Assembly (NCBI GenBank): GCA_963666965.1
Contig: OY762939.1
Location: 1,773,533-1,837,532 of the forward strand
Direction: 5' to 3'
Source of the DNA: Proruminimicrobium sp963666965
GTDB taxonomy: Bacteria; Elusimicrobiota; Endomicrobiia; Endomicrobiales; Endomicrobiaceae
DNA: 64,000 bases
The notes under the pieces: generated by a model
Seen by the model: the letters and a program-made list of their open reading frames with translations, nothing else
What the model was told of the DNA's origin: nothing
The model's database searches: none
Translations under genes and position numbers: made by a program
Part shown: one piece after another, positions 32,901-35,315 of the stretch
Layout of the letters: each line of letters starts with the position of its first letter
Numbering within the stretch: the first letter of the stretch is position 1

Positions 32901-34551
32901 TTGTTCCGGATACTTCTCTCGATCTTGTCTCCTGTCTGTATCCTGTCATCTCTACCATTTTTGTTTTTTCTACGGTTTTTGTTGTGGTAACTTCTTTATA
33001 TACTGTCTTAGCGCCAGCGATTTCTTTCATCTTCTCCGAACTTATCGCCTCGGCTCCTTCTGCCTTGCTTACTCCCTCAGAGTCCGTCAATACTTTTACC
33101 TTCCCGTCTTCTCCTACAGCCTTATAGCCAAATACACTTATTGTATTTCCACTCTCATCTTTTGCCTCTACATTATTACCGCTTAATACACTCTTTACTG
33201 CTTCCGCGCTTAATATTATTGCCTTTCCTTCATTTACATTGCTGTCCTTTAAACCATATTTCCCGTCTGCCAGCTTCGTTACCGTTACATAATGGTCTTC
33301 ATTTACCCATACTATTCCGCTTTCCCCTTCCTTCAATCCACTCAAAAATCCTTCCAAATCTACCGCATAGCCTACCGCTTCCTTACCATACGACTGCAAT
33401 ACCTTGCTCATCGCATCCATGCTCGTCATCAGCTGGTTGCTGCCTGATTCTATGCTTTCCTTATTATTTGCTACAAACGCTCCCGTTGCTATATCTACCA
33501 ACAACGCCTGTAATGCCAATACTCCCTTGCTTACTCCGTTTAAAACACTCGCCAATACTTCCGTAGCACAATTTACTATCTGTCCGCCTTGCGCAAATAA
33601 CTGACTCAACAATCCTATCGCCTGTTCCAATACACTCTTATCTAAACCCTCTAACTGTTTACTTATCTCCTCTTCACTCACTCCGCTCTGCTTCGACAAC
33701 TCTTTCACTACTTCTTCATATCCTTCCGGCTTTGTCTCTTCTTTATTTCCTATCGTCTTTGTCTCTGTTACGCTTGCTTCTTCTGCGCTTCCTTTATCTC
33801 CTATTACCTTTCCAAATAAACTCTTTACTCTCTCGGCTATCCCCTTTCCTTCTCTTTCAACCTGCACTGCTTCACTGACGCCTCTTGTTCCTAGCTTCTT
33901 CAATACAGCTTCTACCGTTTTTGCCTTAAATCCTGTCTCTTTGCTCACTTTCTCTACTATCTGTCTATATTCTGATGTTCCTGTTACCTTTATATTTATG
34001 CTCTTGCCGCCTGTCTGCTCGCTGTCATTATATTTGCCAAGACCTGCCTCTTCCGCGGCCTTGCCTATCTTCTTCTCCAATAACTCCGTTCTTGTTTCAT
34101 CTTTCTTTGAAGCCGCATCTCCCAACTTCTTCGTTGTTATCTCTCCGTCTACTATCGATCCTACCGCTTCTCCGTTCTCAACTAACGCTCCCTCTACTCC
34201 CTCACTCATACCTTTCATCCTGTTTGCTTCCAATGCCTGGTTCGGATTAAAATATGACTGCGTGTCCGTATACGATACTCCTGTGCTGCCTCCGTCCTCT
34301 TTCATCTGCTGCTGCTGGCGCTTCTTCTCATATATGCTCTTGTCTTCACTCGCATATGCAGGCAGGTTAGCTATGTTCACTATAAAACATATCACCACTA
34401 ACAACGACACGCTCTTCCTCATTACGTGTTCCCTTGTGTAATCCTCATAATATTGCTCTATCCTTGCTATCATCTTTTTTATACTAAACATGGCTATCAC
34501 CGCCCCTTTTGTTTTTTTACTTATCTTTTCCATGACTCTTTTTATTCCCAT
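13867..34551 (-). CDS. Giant multidomain exported protein 1: C39-like domains + repeat array + SecA-like motor
   Basis: 6,894-aa uninterrupted ORF (roughly 0.75 MDa), function unknown. Order of parts: signal-type leader (1-67); C39-like cysteine-protease domain (C328, H420, D436); charged coiled-coil linker (600-700); about 13 repeats of about 110 aa (1,170-2,550); coiled coil (2,560-2,750); further beta-rich regions; hydrophobic segments (about 4,080-4,200); SF2/SecA-like ATPase (K5092 Walker A, DEIH 5223-5226, QTFGRNGR 5685-5692); hydrophobic helices; and a C-terminal C39-like domain (C6534, H6621, D6637). The ATG has a GGGGG site 5 nt upstream; an alternative start is M44, which gives a conventional 25-aa signal peptide. 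It ends with TAG and a strong terminator. The same layout occurs in giant 2. I infer a huge exported, possibly self-processing protein; transfer to prey or host, or surface function, are both possible. Confidence 0.85.
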   Translation of the reverse strand: MGIKRVMEKISKKTKGAVIAMFSIKKMIARIEQYYEDYTREHVMRKSVSLLVVICFIVNIANLPAYASEDKSIYEKKRQQQQMKEDGGSTGVSYTDTQSYFNPNQALEANRMKGMSEGVEGALVENGEAVGSIVDGEITTKKLGDAASKKDETRTELLEKKIGKAAEEAGLGKYNDSEQTGGKSINIKVTGTSEYRQIVEKVSKETGFKAKTVEAVLKKLGTRGVSEAVQVEREGKGIAERVKSLFGKVIGDKGSAEEASVTETKTIGNKEETKPEGYEEVVKELSKQSGVSEEEISKQLEGLDKSVLEQAIGLLSQLFAQGGQIVNCATEVLASVLNGVSKGVLALQALLVDIATGAFVANNKESIESGSNQLMTSMDAMSKVLQSYGKEAVGYAVDLEGFLSGLKEGESGIVWVNEDHYVTVTKLADGKYGLKDSNVNEGKAIILSAEAVKSVLSGNNVEAKDESGNTISVFGYKAVGEDGKVKVLTDSEGVSKAEGAEAISSEKMKEIAGAKTVYKEVTTTKTVEKTKMVEMTGYRQETRSREVSGTRTVKNADGTTSEHSYSYTVTYTVTVEYKYKVEVKYTEEIEITERIAVEVPDEDDAAKKKAAEEAAKKAWEDNIAKMKQKEFEDKLKEAAVISAKVVSSTEEAEKQKIKEAKEKAVQEMSNDEFKKKVDKGELEITKVTVTDVQGEGLTQAAKNAFMNSVNAALNATGATFDGNYASQALNAMTNTAVKIMNGTVAAGQVLKDLAFNVLGLSTGKAGVVVDQNKGTMTQYGTDGTKTIVTVADGTDYNKLQQTIDDKGFTAANDWLKTNGNFKSETKYDAAGSEIYTAKNIGYEPNNHAMAIEYDFKQAYNDQVYFTNVNAGDKKVVIENFHTDASRENAMVYSVGDGAGTKQKTSTGLEFTADVQSLDRVTQWNTKTVNGQTAAVAKSVDFVGGKDGKASAFEEAVLGSDGSVSITRYDLNDAYYNEKQDPKSGGSGGSSTTLVDEYKNVLSAAENIKITDKKDLYSGFEYVDNSWIDTGKIQTYSYSTANPQSITKHGVDIGNGDKVSVTTDFIGSDWRYNLQVNDNASLNVQYSGSDGKTYSISATAKGKDWTNLGSAVFDKNTAKCQKYFDGVLVMTSSDVTFSYKDGFSGGSFANPSDNTAVYGDTIITGVDVSTGNAKTIDGAQFKTVMDGITYSGTLTGSHNIKNWTDGLSFNSNGTVANVVAFGKYGDTQMKTSFGITFKDGKFGGGVFNASTINANSDQYSALASNGAWVTGVKIVSGEVNYTEGANYDYTDANGVRYVGTLKGTGKLDNWTKGLNVNKDGTVANTVAYSIVNGKQVRTSFGITFDAASGAFGVKFDVATINAHQNEFAVLQDGVWITGIKITSGNINYVDGAQYDVTVNGVRYVGTLKGSGSIENWSDGLSFNTDGTVSNVVAYGMLGDTQMRTSFGVTFKNGKFGGAKFDAETINAHKSDFAVLENGAWITGIEVASDGVIKYIDGAGFDYTDENGVRYVGTLKGSGDVKNWTGGLTYNTDNTLANTVAYGIFSNGGASYQMRTSFSITFKDGKFGGVKFDTATINANKDKYSVLQNGAWITGVEVAWDPIGGYDFINYIDGAQVDVTSNGVRYIGTLTGKGRIENWTNKLSYNADGTVANFAAYGMFGDTQMRTSFGITFDKTTKTFGGVKFDVATINEHGQQYAALASNGAWVTGIKVASDGTINYIDGAGFDYTDSKGVRYVGTLSGTGSLNEWTGGLSYNDDNTVANTVAYGKYGSTQVRTTFGITFDKETGVFGAKFDASTINANKEKFAALQDGVWITGIEVSGGSLKYIDGAQYDVTVNGVRYMGALSGTGKLADWTKGLKYNSDGTVANAIAYGTFANGGASYQMRTSFGIKFDKNTKTFGGVVFNTEAINANKDKYSVLQDGVWITGVEVKWNAEGKFDYLNYIDGAQIDVTVDGVRYVGTLSGSGKIENWADGVKINSDGTVANFMAYGMFGERQIRTTYGITFNKTAKSFGVTFNASTINAHQEDFAILENGAWITGIKVASDGTINYIDGASFDYTDASGVRYVGTLKGTGSVSDWTKGLKFNTDGTVKDTVAYGTFVNGGPSYPIRTSYGIKFSNGKFSAKFDAKTINANKNEYSVLQDGVWITGITVQWNRHNDYDYISYIDGAQVDVTVNGVRYVGTLSGTGPIEKWTSGLQFNADNTVSGFMAYGMFGDKQMRTSFGITFNKTAKTFGGVKFDITTINANKSEYAVMTENGAWITGINIASNGTINYIDGASFDYTDSKGVRYVGTLSGTGSVEKWTNGLFLNKDGTVANATVYGTFVNGGPSYQMRTSFGITFDKKTGTFGSKFDAKTINANKDKYSAYDAATGTWITGIEVAWDKSEKFDYLRFTDGAQIQQGNYSATLRGGGKLGSWKSAVNTSTIAYSMEIDGIIITTKNGVKFNASTGKFSGGTFADSKKNTAIVYVESADGKLTATYITGIKINAAGNKLTYIDGATVQQGNYTAKLKGTGNVKDWKSAVNTGSLLKYGTYYGYTSASGTGVSFNSKTGLFSSTTQTDKAIKNKSYSIYQQQKQLENMQNLSTNLTTLQSELTKAKSDLDALKGMGHFSGAGDYYRILQTRISSLEAQIQTTSEQLYNARLQMPSGQQYTAAQQALTDYVNKKGYGNSSYGYYAMQYDPEYQKLSKAASEAYSIFNAQTNLQTWQDINNRMNLPASDPNHLDKTEWRVNLVNEYMDKYQQSVYTQLNMDYNGLADTLFAAYSVGKTGSAEALKTDFIKTISIGSTGDVVFTGVINSGLVPNTEALTGTYNGTYDLHVNLAGAVTAQMTDSASSAFSLNNYSTEKIEVKTDYQGYITNIGVTVSESGFSFSGSFDFVNTKAGATYTEINLQTGAQTTETGGAMPKVNTSGIIDQSIAGQTTLSGLNSVLTFNSGTAVIIGEGTTAWSGSQLQSAGGIVKTQAGNYTFSGGTWNADATAKFTFNDPLQAQTNLETAFKDAGLSVTGLEKLDYTGLITGNISSNAMTMLDTMMRTVANSTIPQDAINATVTGDDFALTNGAVLAKGASFNISLQTIDNGQKVLAFKALSDLTVSSYDMPEGWISAEGTSFKNIKFATGEFITIENILSKSGVTAITNENTTWNSLNVGSITLNLKSGSYSKFGDTYFELAGNGNTVSDGQNSYETSELVGSYNGTTFTILAGAKISLGSDGSISVIKGDVYVKDMYVQASSGGGTQASGTEAQEADSYFRGTALGVDKNGNIIDTSNIDEATKAAGWKTTGVFFNYSDSTDKSVFFSQGSIFADKSVLNEGSWHYNYGLVIGTVNIKFIEVDGVKKEVLTANGTSATMVKWSADGSRVVMELNASGISSIYQITDGNVQGTKSVYFATENIQGYNVVATDKNGQYIIKEIVGKDYINEVILATGENGEKLVERETLNGTIKCTYDKTTGEYSYSYPEEYTKAYTFFDNNLHKDGTEAKTWDTGDGNTVFTINEGDAVRAFGIENSSLNEIKTEVSLGSQNVLQSGELEFTFVYEDGKGKIISKDTITIQGTIDGKSFPAEIGYDSSKGGLYLVNEDEIKVALSNDEAWEKLVEAGGVGHLYEQQLSSYNTYEEYLSALLYGGTGTYNEETGMYVKTEADVDAYLEDMKNGKGGEDYAGMTRDEFLHENQLFTRAEFEQAKKDGAKYAMLLPDEMMTETRKAVLSDVVFSGEFDSGTQDQYGNPIKITLNYQIMGSSIDANGLSVTARLTLTGDQQITMKGDINVPDGEGEGSEAESTDIVNTRVTATVVGKDITLGTTGDYDAQFDVTFNAMVGPKDSFKPTFSNFIAGTELTLVAGSKVESSGNQTLTNSGVKDVYGVSYNVNVGPEANVTFLLKKDTKLYELAGAVAKAIEDGDIKTEGVSVERTMTDQAGNKIVSTIDSKYIGPNEYYPETASWKSEYKPVTGNNSYVFGSGTYNDSKNRVEFGFWEGHVNTNVADISISKNWFAGTLQAVGGFLGSIVGFVADPFVQAGNAIADLFSGEFSWEKLGNAFTKTLGAFTGAGWVMSGVDIAQNGWDEHFSKNQILNWSASMMFNKKYEDVVQQGLAGKAAISGLVGAVAIAVTICTGGLGAAAFIPALGGTSAGLGAVIATGLTVSFGTSVATTASIMASALVTAYFASQAAMNAYDGFKAEGVGSLSAWLNVGAGILSIAFPVRIGGAAKTMSASLQAGATTASQVKAVAGALKEVESISKAIKAGKDVTQSIKDLGKTLETLQGMGLNISGLQTSMTNLTNLVNMAKTATDTAKTSVSIGQRFINFGKSILGNAGVLKDGIIQGQSGLLGTLRNAQTLLFGGGIGGTISSSLTAWAGALQGFSSHMFSMFQLNVAMNSMGALFGDGLVGWSNTWKGNNIVTGFFKGVFEDIRSAGQQGNIIAVNPGQSLQFGLVMFLGMPLAQGIGSGLKGLFSNSLKEGAVSLIKGTTTGSKLANAVEKIQQLGNNGVIESVQRVGQGAFEEWFKEGALKRFILQPLGVSPEMSEIFVEFLSPDGAGVNFTNNNYAETVSNSTYSTSSSDMGKVVNNINSMLSANGLTAQVSYDTVSGNFIITQNGSQIGSPVAVNNTASLQNFMTAMGAVSQNANDQNFHEMINSNMDALMKYNNAEAESIETVQNLMLAYSAAMQNGFADITTSEGVAQNNTFIQNVYKAAKSYKGLNQDLWSSVEQAITAKNITLNTQAKASVLAFVAKNSDSTGRFSVQQVIDTIASRTGNDGLGKTANDLATMITLVNSQLLYGVSEKPVTSQDVVNVINSMNVEASTSENIALLANLGINYAIGNSDITNAIVDKINNLVSANDVTEILNNFSFLNADGGSLLINLKSMSLSGVNFSENIKNLISELESSVVAINKITNELDGSSDKVQYLNEQSRIFESNVLVSEFINQQIVNENRKAKTEPINDLLKSAQESLAEAIPGKAKEIAEKINELLTSADAEQRGLAALLLFNQRDLLNSGFLSNQSMQDMIKAVLNGESVMQAGELKGEYIVGDNSQYLAYINYDAAFNALAGVVKLAEKSFTEFTKGYTYKTEGDNLGQVGALIDVLSGGNLGIFAEVGFGKTFIAGSIAWIRSYMGKADMDIIVQNDSELNNHMKNSRFIQQNGANIYKMGEIVNAAQNNPMAVVTFKGKEMTALERFEQVMSDDNAIRLWLDQEYGFLRTTAEENAINNNDALKRIKDEHQSRVTRLTLADEIHKFMESAMSYIKSSGESATLLETFNAQQKEAMKNLYEIASKLEKGKDFNVDTVNGKVIFTESGKAKAAEQIKNIEGATTGKIQSMVQAIQDNGKSKYMLSDDANLVGADAVGKLVTMGGGQAQPSMILQDYSYAYAAAVECLGGISQHEKALGAVRKSNTSYGTSRSGLFYGQGQYVGMSGTLSHVDILSDVYGMPVERFGTQKNFELRELSVDTTIEKFNENINKLQGKLDAVNGKGKGPIYDRLIKARQDALNDAKAGLEVLNQAIKEAKYESGNGKDRAVLEILETEMKKNAKGPILKAYVAAYEALNTISIVEFTTGHSNSNGDVIEKYIDDKGNITEEGIERIAKDILEDAGKGLNQLFVSMNGDTLNAVKAKLQQIMEEKGSNQFEIVDINGTTSADDIYNKNNDKESGYIIKGEGEKVRIVLANERGGMGLDYTGDWSVKSDSSDAVYSFMHQTFGRNGRHMDKAESFTRTIYANMSEIDVLLQDIKTNGLFEWLQGKFTGDENIEFSKYGIFDGMTSAKDIDSLSTAKKIQLAKMYKGLMQSNSSLIFGMIDTLNDVAVTSALANLINMEGISEQDKAVIRKIQDSVFNNHTDGDINVGRGELLNGKDQVTNSLESQRQKAMQIFNEVVNSVQGEGLRGAAQAWLSAWKNATYEKQQSANNTNAIVDLKIDSGSVQAAFDIIYGRAEQIMPYFGSYLRGNTSDIKTLVQAQKALDVKNISDKGLLDILQAKGSPYVIGDNLTFDGRILVNNYMVLSGKSKTKNNIYVDDDLAKALMMLLMQALGLKFNADSKGSTAAENGNINNVETAITLTANNITVENLIEFNTYVTALGINTSAIDSKKILEILRAQHDINITNNIKAHVPSAMMTKLIELEGAQAEKATVESLKQIMPSASDELLADLAEQYNQFKTVEKQTQKALYGKPLTAKEKVAVSIDAFRKKHPALVEAAENAGKFVTGMVGYMLFKAPAVTAVGKALGVSNGSQRSWQVPDFSNAIAQAVAFMIVNIGVDVAKFFGKELIGTKNNANKTDIGVIGNILAASVSVWDFAGKVINAISTTNNTKKLEKAVDTQLNNTELNAQELKVRLAVASINDTDQIIKNIIWLKDKMPDTLKNIKLSDVKGFEQLTALIEIAARDSEFKIALDSDVLKLISNGQKTVLEIFAPDFAEKLGIQNVNDIEDTTEKLIANAQNKNIFNNISVAQINEIIQQLDLAPEYAMALLYPAKNPYDMQKRLESVAKSDTEKMTLAELANDNNFVYDNGNVVLSDALKKSISVRENNIDTTQESESSALAKTTEFVVNCAEATVEALGKVIALVPLTKAAIEMNPFAEDARMVAGLDESLDKATTMGELREKTGFEYRTLSETEVEQLGTPFVAYINSKEADKAGHVITVTKVSNGMITYSDNTVKDGEISIGRLYEMGFEGLVLASETSTVGTKVSSLRENTEKVIGKEAYDKLSAAGKKLANEIVNGVTKPQDMNTTLSALLAICKDGDAVAAMLGYAGMKDATDRRDITAKYYEKVGQVLALKQVSEADKQVSIKLLAMARDVIFMASGNEKAAQMLNNSQIKAEDIISMLVVSKAVNQNVLVADSRTSVAKADSEDFVIDIEKLQNAVKEKISITDAKKALEDLSAMLETNGRGSASMPMSLMKLSDVRAVAQAA
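14542..14994 (-). other. C39-like cysteine protease domain, C-terminal (giant 1)
   Basis: Cys6534 (NCAEATVEAL), His6621 (GHVITVTK) and Asp6637 (YSDNT) repeat the geometry of the N-terminal domain: 87 residues, then 16. About 220 more residues follow, which are helical. Confidence 0.55.
17362..19374 (-). other. SF2 / SecA-like ATPase domain (giant 1)
   Basis: Motif I AEVGFGKT (K5092), motif II ADEIH (D5223, E5224), motif III-like GMSGTL (5403-5408, compare SecA GMTGTA), motif V-like NERGGMGLD (5656-5664, compare SecA AGRGTDI) and motif VI QTFGRNGR (5685-5692, compare SecA RSGRQGD). Order and spacing fit the SecA/DEAD motor core. It is not a housekeeping SecA: no preprotein cross-linking or C-terminal zinc segment was recognised and the surroundings differ. 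Confidence 0.75.
21955..22310 (-). other. Hydrophobic, glycine/alanine-rich segment (giant 1)
   Basis: Several long hydrophobic stretches (for example VGAVAIAVTICTGGLG and TASIMASALVTAYFA) sit upstream of the motor. A matching segment with the same VAIAVTI.TGG core lies in giant 2 at about 47.2-47.5 kb, also about 2.7 kb before its motor. Candidate membrane-inserting or pore-like region, by analogy with translocating toxins (inference). Confidence 0.55.
26300..26880 (-). other. Coiled-coil segment after the repeat array (giant 1)
   Basis: Residues about 2,560-2,750 change from beta-rich repeats to Gln/Leu/Ala-rich helices (LENMQNL, LQSELTKAKSDLDAL, ISSLEAQIQTTSEQL), consistent with coiled coils and a helical bundle. 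Role unknown. Confidence 0.6.
26890..31035 (-). repeat. Tandem array of about 13 repeats of about 110 aa in giant 1
   Basis: Unit landmark is GVRYVGTL followed by a G.G..NW turn, then GTVAN.VAYG, MRTSFGITF, a TINA(N/H) stretch and (A/V)WITGI.V, ending with YIDGA. Landmark positions on the DNA are near 30660, 30345, 30025, 29685, 29345, 29030, 28680, 28355, 28015 and 27690, so the period is 315-350 bp. The first unit (near 31000) and the last two (near 27350 and 27040) are divergent. It is likely a beta-rich elongated structure (MORN-like or novel; not assigned). Confidence 0.9.
32452..32754 (-). other. Charged alanine/lysine/glutamate-rich coiled-coil linker (giant 1)
   Basis: Residues about 600-700 follow a VEVPDEDD motif and are rich in Lys, Glu and Ala in heptad-like patterns (AAKKKAAEEAAKKAWED). 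A similar VEVPDDPK motif followed by a Gln/Lys/Glu-rich helix is found at the right window edge in giant 2. Confidence 0.6.
33112..33654 (-). other. C39-like cysteine protease domain, N-terminal (giant 1)
   Basis: Cys328 in a VNCATEVLA helix start, His420 in DHYVTVTK and Asp436 in LKDSN give a C-H-D order with 92 and 16 residues between them. The His-to-Asp spacing of 16 equals that of ComA-type peptidase C39 domains (Cys17/His96/Asp112, from memory). No fold search could be run. An oxyanion Gln in the family's usual place is not clear. Confidence 0.55.
34351..34551 (-). other. Extended signal peptide of giant 1
   Basis: Residues 1-43 are basic/amphipathic. Residues 44-67 are a typical signal core: Met-Arg-Lys, a hydrophobic run (LLVVICFIV), and a cleavage-like AYA before Ser-Glu at 68-69. 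Met44 is preceded by AAGGGA 7 nt upstream, so translation could also start there. The product is therefore predicted to enter the Sec pathway. Confidence 0.65.
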
Positions 34552-34554
34552 ATA

Positions 34555-34562
34555 TTCCCCCT
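34555..34562 (-). promoter_or_regulatory. Ribosome-binding site of giant gene 1
   Basis: AGGGGGAA on the minus strand, 3-8 nt before the ATG at 34551. It begins directly at the end of the U-tract of the hairpin upstream, so a folded hairpin or a transcript ending there would determine whether this site is made. Confidence 0.7.
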
Positions 34563-34601
34563 GAAAATAAAAAACCGGCTTAGGCGTTACACGCCAAAGC
34601 C
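34563..34601 (-). terminator. Terminator/attenuator-like hairpin just before giant gene 1
   Basis: On the minus strand: GGCTT, one mismatch, GGCG, a 5-nt loop, CGCC, mismatch, AAGCC, then GG and TTTTTTATTTT. The stem includes the last codons and stop (34580-34582) of the small upstream gene. The U-run ends next to the giant ribosome-binding site, so expression of giant 1 would need readthrough, antitermination or a promoter inside the small gene. Confidence 0.75.
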
Positions 34602-35173
34602 AGTCTATTACTCCCGCTCTTTTTTATATCCTCAAATACGTCTTTCTTCTTTATCACCAATATCGCAAATAATACAAATATTAAAATGCCTAATCCGTCG
34701 GCATTACAGTTGATCTTAATATTCTCATACAATTTAAACAACTGTTTCGTTATAGAAAAATTTGCATAATAAACGGAGTCACTATCCGAAGAATAGTATG
34801 TCTTTATATCAATACGTCTTTCCGATACTATCCCGTTATCGCTTGTCGTATTTACCGGATCAGGTTTTTTATTATCTTCCTGTTTGACAGGCGATGTAGC
34901 ATTCGTTTCTTTCGATAAAATTAACGCATATATTTCATTGGTTATTTTATTGGATATCGACGTCAATGCTTCATTGCAGCTTACAAATAATTCGCTTACT
35001 GCATTCTGCATCGTACATGCAGCTATCACTATCAGGCTGTTGCGACCCTCTTCGCTGCGAGGCGTAAAGCCGTTTACAAGCATACATAAAAAAACAAAGG
35101 CTACCAGTGTTTTGCGAATCACACCGGATTGAAACAATTCAAACGATGGTTGTCTTGTGACAATTCTTTTCAT
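34580..35173 (-). CDS. Small two-TM protein of unknown function upstream of giant 1
   Basis: 197-aa protein not recognised as a known family. An N-terminal hydrophobic segment (about 22-35; VAFVFLCMLVN) follows an Arg-Lys pair and resembles the leader core of giant 1. A roughly 110-residue Ser/Thr/Asn-rich middle part is probably extracytoplasmic. A second hydrophobic segment near residues 158-173 (GLGILIFVLFAILVI) is followed by KKK and a short tail, giving a predicted single-pass or two-pass membrane protein. ATG has AAGGCGGA upstream and a very good promoter at 35197-35225. The gap to giant 1 is 28 bp and holds a terminator-like hairpin. Possible roles are accessory, anchoring or immunity protein for the giant (inference only). 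Confidence 0.65.
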   Translation of the reverse strand: MKRIVTRQPSFELFQSGVIRKTLVAFVFLCMLVNGFTPRSEEGRNSLIVIAACTMQNAVSELFVSCNEALTSISNKITNEIYALILSKETNATSPVKQEDNKKPDPVNTTSDNGIVSERRIDIKTYYSSDSDSVYYANFSITKQLFKLYENIKINCNADGLGILIFVLFAILVIKKKDVFEDIKKSGSNRLALACNA

Positions 35174-35196
35174 TGTTCCGCCTTTGTAGTATAAAA

Positions 35197-35225
35197 ACTA
35201 TACATCATTTACTGCTTTTTTTCAA
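35197..35225 (-). promoter_or_regulatory. Sigma-70-type promoter for the small membrane protein gene
   Basis: On the minus strand, TTGAAA (35220-35225), a 17-bp spacer, and TATAGT (35197-35202), 23 bp before the ATG at 35173. It gives a very short 5' UTR. A second TATAAT at 35260-35265 lacks a good -35 box. Confidence 0.75.
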
Positions 35226-35290
35226 TGCTTTTTTTACATATATTTATATCTGCGCTATTATTATACTTTAAAGTTGTATCTTTTACTAAA

Positions 35291-35312
35291 AATATTTGTG
35301 AAATATTTGTGA
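35291..35312. repeat. Perfect 11-bp tandem direct repeat (possible operator)
   Basis: AATATTTGTGA occurs twice head-to-tail (35291-35301, 35302-35312), directly after the lnt stop codon and about 65 bp upstream of the -35 box of the small membrane protein promoter. A one-helical-turn period puts both copies on the same DNA face. Confidence 0.5.
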
Positions 35313-35315
35313 ATT

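Noticed and set aside
35260..35265. Second TATAAT as an additional promoter for the small membrane protein gene
   Set aside because: No acceptable -35 hexamer at 16-18 bp; the nearer TTGAAA/TATAGT pair is much better.
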